Source: JAVXAN01 sp036660495
GTDB lineage: Bacteria; Bacillota_I; Bacilli_A; RF39; UBA660
Reading direction: 5' to 3'
Assembly: GCA_036660495.1 (NCBI GenBank)
Contig: JAVXAN010000001.1
Span: 1-51,467, forward strand
Length of the DNA: 51,467 nucleotides
The notes beneath the pieces were generated by a model. It was given only the letters and a program-made list of their open reading frames with translations. It searched no databases and had not been told where the DNA came from. The number at the start of each line of letters is the position of its first letter. Within the stretch, counting starts at the first letter, position 1. Position numbers and translations under genes: made by a program. Below are positions 48,420-51,467 of this stretch, one piece after another.

Positions 48420-49475
48420 ATGTTTGAGAGATTAGACTCAATAAAAATAAGAAATGATTTTATTAAAGTAGAATTAACTAAACCAGAAGTTATTTCTGAT
48501 ATAAAAAAAACTAGAGAATTATCCAAAGAGCAATCGGATTTATCGGAAATAGTAGAAGTATATGATGAATATTTGAAAGCAAATAGTGATTATGCCGAGG
48601 CTAAAGAACTATCAAGCGATCCGGAACTTGGTGCTTTTGCTAAAGAAGAATTAGAAAGATTAGATAAATTAAAAACTAATTTAGAAAGTAAATTAGAAAT
48701 AATTTTATTACCAAAAGACCCTAATGATGGTAAGAACATCATAATTGAAATAAGAGGCGCTGCTGGTGGAGATGAAGCTAATCTTTTTGCTGGAGATTTG
48801 TATGATATGTATATCAGGTATGCAGAGTCACAAGGATATAGTATTGAAGATTTAGATAGTGTTCCTGGAACTAGTGGTGGTTTTGCTCAAGTTTCATTCC
48901 TAATAAAAGGAAAAAACGTATATTCAAAGTTAAAGTATGAATCAGGAGCACATAGAGTACAAAGGGTGCCTACAACAGAGTCACAAGGAAGAGTTCATAC
49001 TTCAACGGCAACAGTTGTTGTTATGCCAGAAGCAAATGATTTTGACATAGAAATTAAACCTGAAGATATAAGAGTTGATGTGTATCGAAGTAGTGGTGCA
49101 GGAGGACAGGGAGTTAATACAACTGATAGTGCTGTTCGTATCACTTATTTACCAACTGGAATGATCGTTACTTGTCAAAACGAAAGAAGTCAAATTAAAA
49201 ACAAAGAAAAAGCGATGCAAATATTAAAAAGCCGAGTGTATGAAGAAAACGAAAGAAAAAAACAAGAAGCAGAAGCAGACGAAAGAAAAAGCAAAATTGG
49301 TACAGGAGATCGAGCTGAAAAAATAAGGACTTATAATTATCCTCAAAATCGGGTAACCGATCACCGAATAGGTTTTACTACTAAGCAGTTAGATAGAGTA
49401 ATGAATGGTAAGATGGATGAAATAATTGATGCACTAATAAATGAGGATCAACGAAGAAAAATAGAAGGTAAATAA
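48420..49475 (+). CDS. prfA: Peptide chain release factor 1
   Basis: 351 residues; recognises UAA and UAG. GGQ motif in SSGAGGQGVNTTDSAVR (about residues 222-238), anti-codon-type loop near VPTTESQGRVHTS, and the PCRF domain with EIRGAAGGDEANLF (about 104-117). GGTGATAGG lies upstream of the ATG. The stop shares one base with the prmC start, and prmC methylates the GGQ glutamine, so the pair is functionally matched. Confidence 0.97.
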   Translation: MFERLDSIKIRNDFIKVELTKPEVISDIKKTRELSKEQSDLSEIVEVYDEYLKANSDYAEAKELSSDPELGAFAKEELERLDKLKTNLESKLEIILLPKDPNDGKNIIIEIRGAAGGDEANLFAGDLYDMYIRYAESQGYSIEDLDSVPGTSGGFAQVSFLIKGKNVYSKLKYESGAHRVQRVPTTESQGRVHTSTATVVVMPEANDFDIEIKPEDIRVDVYRSSGAGGQGVNTTDSAVRITYLPTGMIVTCQNERSQIKNKEKAMQILKSRVYEENERKKQEAEADERKSKIGTGDRAEKIRTYNYPQNRVTDHRIGFTTKQLDRVMNGKMDEIIDALINEDQRRKIEGK

Positions 49476-50281
49476 TGAAAATTTCGGATTTATATAAATT
49501 AAATTCTATTAAAAATCAAGAAGTAAATTATATTTTGAAAAACTTATTAAACCTAACCGACAGACAAATAAGTTTAAATATAGATTTAACTGATAAAATG
49601 ATTAAGCAATTTTTAGAGGCACAAAAAAAAGTAGAAGATAAGGTTCCTCTTCAATACGTAGTTGGAAACACTAATTTTTATGGATATGAATTTAAAGTTA
49701 ATCCATCCGTTCTTATCCCAAGGCCAGAAACTGAATGTTTAGTTCAAGAAACAATAAAAAGAATCAAAAACTTTGATAATCCAGTAATCGCTGATGTTGC
49801 AACCGGAAGTGGTTGCATAGCAATTACGTTATCAAAAGAGTTAAATAGTTTAGTGTATGCATCAGATATAAGTAGTGAAGCTTTAATGATTGCTAAGGAA
49901 AATAATAATATAAATAAAGCAAACGTTAATTTTTATGAAGGGGATATGTTAACCCCATACATTGATAATAAAATAAGATTAAACATACTGGTTAGTAACC
50001 CACCTTATATAAGTAAAACCGAAAAAATAGAAGAGGCTGTTTATAATAATGAACCCCATCTAGCACTCTTTGCCGATTTTAACGGATTAGAATTCTATAA
50101 AAAGATTTTAAAAGATGCTAAGAAAGTGCTGTTAGATAAATATCTAATGGTTTTTGAAATAGGAAGTACACAAGCAACTGATGTTTTAAACATGGCAAAG
50201 GAATACTTTCCAGAGGCAAAAATGGAAGTGAAAAAAGATTTATGTGGAAGAAATCGCATGATTTTTGTATATAATTATTAA
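49475..50281 (+). CDS. prmC: Release factor glutamine methyltransferase
   Basis: 268 residues; methylates the Gln of the GGQ motif in RF1 and RF2. N-terminal helical domain, then PLQYVVGNTNFYGYEFKVN, the PRPETE substrate motif, SAM loop DVATGSGCIAITLSKEL (about 110-126) and the NPPY motif in VSNPPYIS (about 175-182), all canonical. Coupled to prfA by one-base overlap. Followed closely by a hairpin that also covers the spoIIR Shine-Dalgarno. Confidence 0.97.
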   Translation: MKISDLYKLNSIKNQEVNYILKNLLNLTDRQISLNIDLTDKMIKQFLEAQKKVEDKVPLQYVVGNTNFYGYEFKVNPSVLIPRPETECLVQETIKRIKNFDNPVIADVATGSGCIAITLSKELNSLVYASDISSEALMIAKENNNINKANVNFYEGDMLTPYIDNKIRLNILVSNPPYISKTEKIEEAVYNNEPHLALFADFNGLEFYKKILKDAKKVLLDKYLMVFEIGSTQATDVLNMAKEYFPEAKMEVKKDLCGRNRMIFVYNY

Positions 50282-50282
50282 G

Positions 50283-50315
50283 AATCACCCATTAAGTAAT
50301 AGAGGGTGATTTTTT
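50283..50315 (+). terminator. prmC terminator that also holds the spoIIR Shine-Dalgarno
   Basis: AATCACCC (50283-50290) pairs with GGGTGATT (50304-50311), loop 13 bases, then T to 50315. The spoIIR Shine-Dalgarno GAGGGTGAT overlaps the 3' arm and the ATG follows the T run directly. Confidence 0.7.
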
Positions 50316-50828
50316 ATGAAGAAATTTACAATAATAATGTTAGTTATAATATCTTTAGCTCTATACAATAACAGTACAAAGAGTATTAAAATTCCAGATG
50401 ATGCTATAAGGTTTAGAATTTTAGCTAATAGTAATTCTCCTTATGATCAAAAATTAAAAGAAGATATAAAAGAAGAACTACAAACAAGCTTATATAACTT
50501 GTTAAAAGACACTAAAGAGTTAGGTGAGGCAAAATCATTAATAAAAAATAATATTAATAACTTTGATACAATTGTTAATAAACATATGGAAAACCAAAAA
50601 TATAAGTATACTATTGATTATGGAATTCATTCTTTTCCAGAAAAAAAGTATAAAGGAGTAATATATGAAGCTGGTAATTATGAGTCATTACTTGTTACAC
50701 TTGGAACAGGAAAAGGAGATAACTGGTGGTGCGTTTTATTTCCACCACTTTGCTTAATTGAGGCTGAGGAATCTACTGAGGTAGAATATAAATCTTTTAT
50801 TAAAGAACTTATTGAAAAATATTTTTAA
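50316..50828 (+). CDS. spoIIR: Stage II sporulation protein R
   Basis: 170-residue secreted forespore signal; in Bacillus it triggers SpoIIGA to process pro-sigma-E in the mother cell. A hydrophobic N-terminus (about 4-18) serves for export. The family-specific block DAIRFRILANSNSPYDQKLKEDIKEEL (about residues 29-55) and the DNWWCVLFPPLCLIE end (about 140-154) are intact. It starts directly after the prmC terminator; the SD is in a hairpin, implying translation depends on where the message starts. The position next to prfA-prmC agrees with B. subtilis. Confidence 0.94.
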   Translation: MKKFTIIMLVIISLALYNNSTKSIKIPDDAIRFRILANSNSPYDQKLKEDIKEELQTSLYNLLKDTKELGEAKSLIKNNINNFDTIVNKHMENQKYKYTIDYGIHSFPEKKYKGVIYEAGNYESLLVTLGTGKGDNWWCVLFPPLCLIEAEESTEVEYKSFIKELIEKYF

Positions 50829-50865
50829 AGTCAAAGTAATATTATAGTATAGAGGAGTGATTTTC

Positions 50866-51393
50866 TTGCTAAATATTATATTAATTGCAATTAGTTTAAG
50901 CATGGATACTTTTGCCTTATCGTTATCTTATGGATTAAAAAAAGAAAAACTACTAACTATTATAGTAACTGCTATAACCGTTGGCTTGTTTCATTTTTTT
51001 ATGCCATTAATAGGTAACACCTTAGGAGTTTCCTTGTTTTCATATACCATAATTAATCCAAAGTACGTTTTATTTATAGTTTTTATGATTTTATCAATAG
51101 ACATGTTTATCCATTTTTTTAATGATAATAACGAGGTAAGACCACTAAACATTATTGGTACATTACTATTTTCTATTTCCGTTAGTTTTGATAGTTTTTC
51201 AGTTGGAATAGGCATAAGCTATTTATATGAAAACGTTCTTTTAATTGTAAGTGCTTTTTGTCTTATCAGCGCTGTTTTTACTTTTTTAGGTTTTAAGTTA
51301 GGAGAAATCATATCAAATAAAATTGGTAAGTATTCTTTTCTTCTTGGCAGTATCACTCTTATACTTTATGCAGTATGGGTATTAACGATTTAA
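50866..51393 (+). CDS. mntP: MntP-type manganese efflux membrane protein
   Basis: 175 residues with six hydrophobic segments in a two-fold repeat: SMDTFALSLSYG with its Asp in helix 1 and SFDSFSVGIGIS in helix 4 are the paired metal-site signatures, and GLFHFFMPLIGNTLG is the MntP motif. Start TTG 50866 is eight bases from AGAGGAG; an in-frame GTG at 50857 overlaps it. In B. subtilis the mntP homologue ywlD lies near spoIIR. The related sporulation protein YtaF is a weaker alternative. Confidence 0.85.
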   Translation: MLNIILIAISLSMDTFALSLSYGLKKEKLLTIIVTAITVGLFHFFMPLIGNTLGVSLFSYTIINPKYVLFIVFMILSIDMFIHFFNDNNEVRPLNIIGTLLFSISVSFDSFSVGIGISYLYENVLLIVSAFCLISAVFTFLGFKLGEIISNKIGKYSFLLGSITLILYAVWVLTI

Positions 51394-51416
51394 ATTAATT
51401 AAATAGCAAAACAACT

Positions 51417-51435
51417 AGAGGTAAAACCTCTTTTT
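51417..51435 (+). terminator. mntP terminator
   Basis: AGAGGT/ACCTCT stem around AAA, then five T. The final bases 51458-51463 (TTGACT) may be the -35 of a next gene outside the window. Confidence 0.8.
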
Positions 51436-51467
51436 CTATTATAAATTTTTATTATAGTTGACTAATA

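Noticed and set aside
1..51467. Use of TGA for Trp as in mycoplasmas.
   Set aside because: Trp is encoded by TGG throughout and TGA is used as a stop (for example pth), so the standard code holds.

Overview
The window looks like the origin-proximal part of a chromosome from an AT-rich, endospore-forming Bacilli-like Firmicute, probably an uncultured lineage on the Bacilli side that leads to the Mollicutes. Evidence for this: (1) sporulation genes are scattered through it (bofA, spoVT, yabG, yabP, yabQ, spoIIR, sigH, spoVG); (2) gene order follows the Bacillus subtilis region recF-gyrB-gyrA-tadA-dnaX-ybaB-recR-bofA-holB-ricT-yabB-pth-mfd-spoVT-tatD-ksgA-yabG-veg-spoVG-yabP-yabQ-divIC; (3) all genes read through with the standard code (Trp is TGG, TGA is a stop), so this is not a code-4 mycoplasma; (4) two Mollicutes-like traits occur: a minimal ~71-nt SRP RNA without an Alu domain, and Asn at the RpoB position equivalent to E. 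coli His526. The sequence is an assembly with two 10-N scaffold gaps, both inside mfd.

Layout. 1-5650: end of recF, gyrB, gyrA, then three parS sites and one Noc-binding site interleaved with the SRP RNA gene and tadA. 5650-15450: a replication/repair block (dnaX, ybaB, recR, bofA, holB, ricT, yabB, pth, mfd, spoVT). 15450-19150: a small membrane protein, tatD, a secreted glucosaminidase in the yabE slot, ksgA, yabG and veg. 19150-26160: an accessory two-gene surface module, a 1576-residue dockerin/Ig/SdrD-B-like protein and a thioester-domain adhesin, inserted between veg and spoVG. 26160-27430: spoVG, yabP, yabQ, divIC. 27460-33120: mrnC, rlmB, sigH, secE, nusG and the ribosomal stalk genes rplK, rplA, rplJ, rplL with their RNA leaders, then the methyltransferase ybxB. 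33160-40530: rpoB-rpoC. 40590-43910: tilS and ftsH. 43917-45863: a bifunctional penicillin-binding protein on the minus strand, the only confident minus-strand gene. 45920-51467: ywiB, argS, rpoE, prfA, prmC, spoIIR, mntP, a cluster that in B. subtilis lies elsewhere on the chromosome.

The housekeeping genes cover supercoiling, clamp loading, recombination, coupled repair, rRNA/tRNA modification, transcription and protein quality control. No mobile element, tRNA, rRNA or CRISPR array was seen. The only stretch over 300 bases without a clear intact gene is 12238-12689, the broken middle of mfd.

The points I would check first: the thioester-adhesin/dockerin operon; hairpins that cover the translation starts of four sporulation genes (bofA, spoVT, yabP, spoIIR); a perfect 16-bp palindrome in the spacer of the rpoB promoter; a SAP/Rho-N-like tail on FtsH; the Asn526 rifampicin-site variant; the parS/Noc cluster; and terminator hairpins that sit on or within a few bases of most stop codons.
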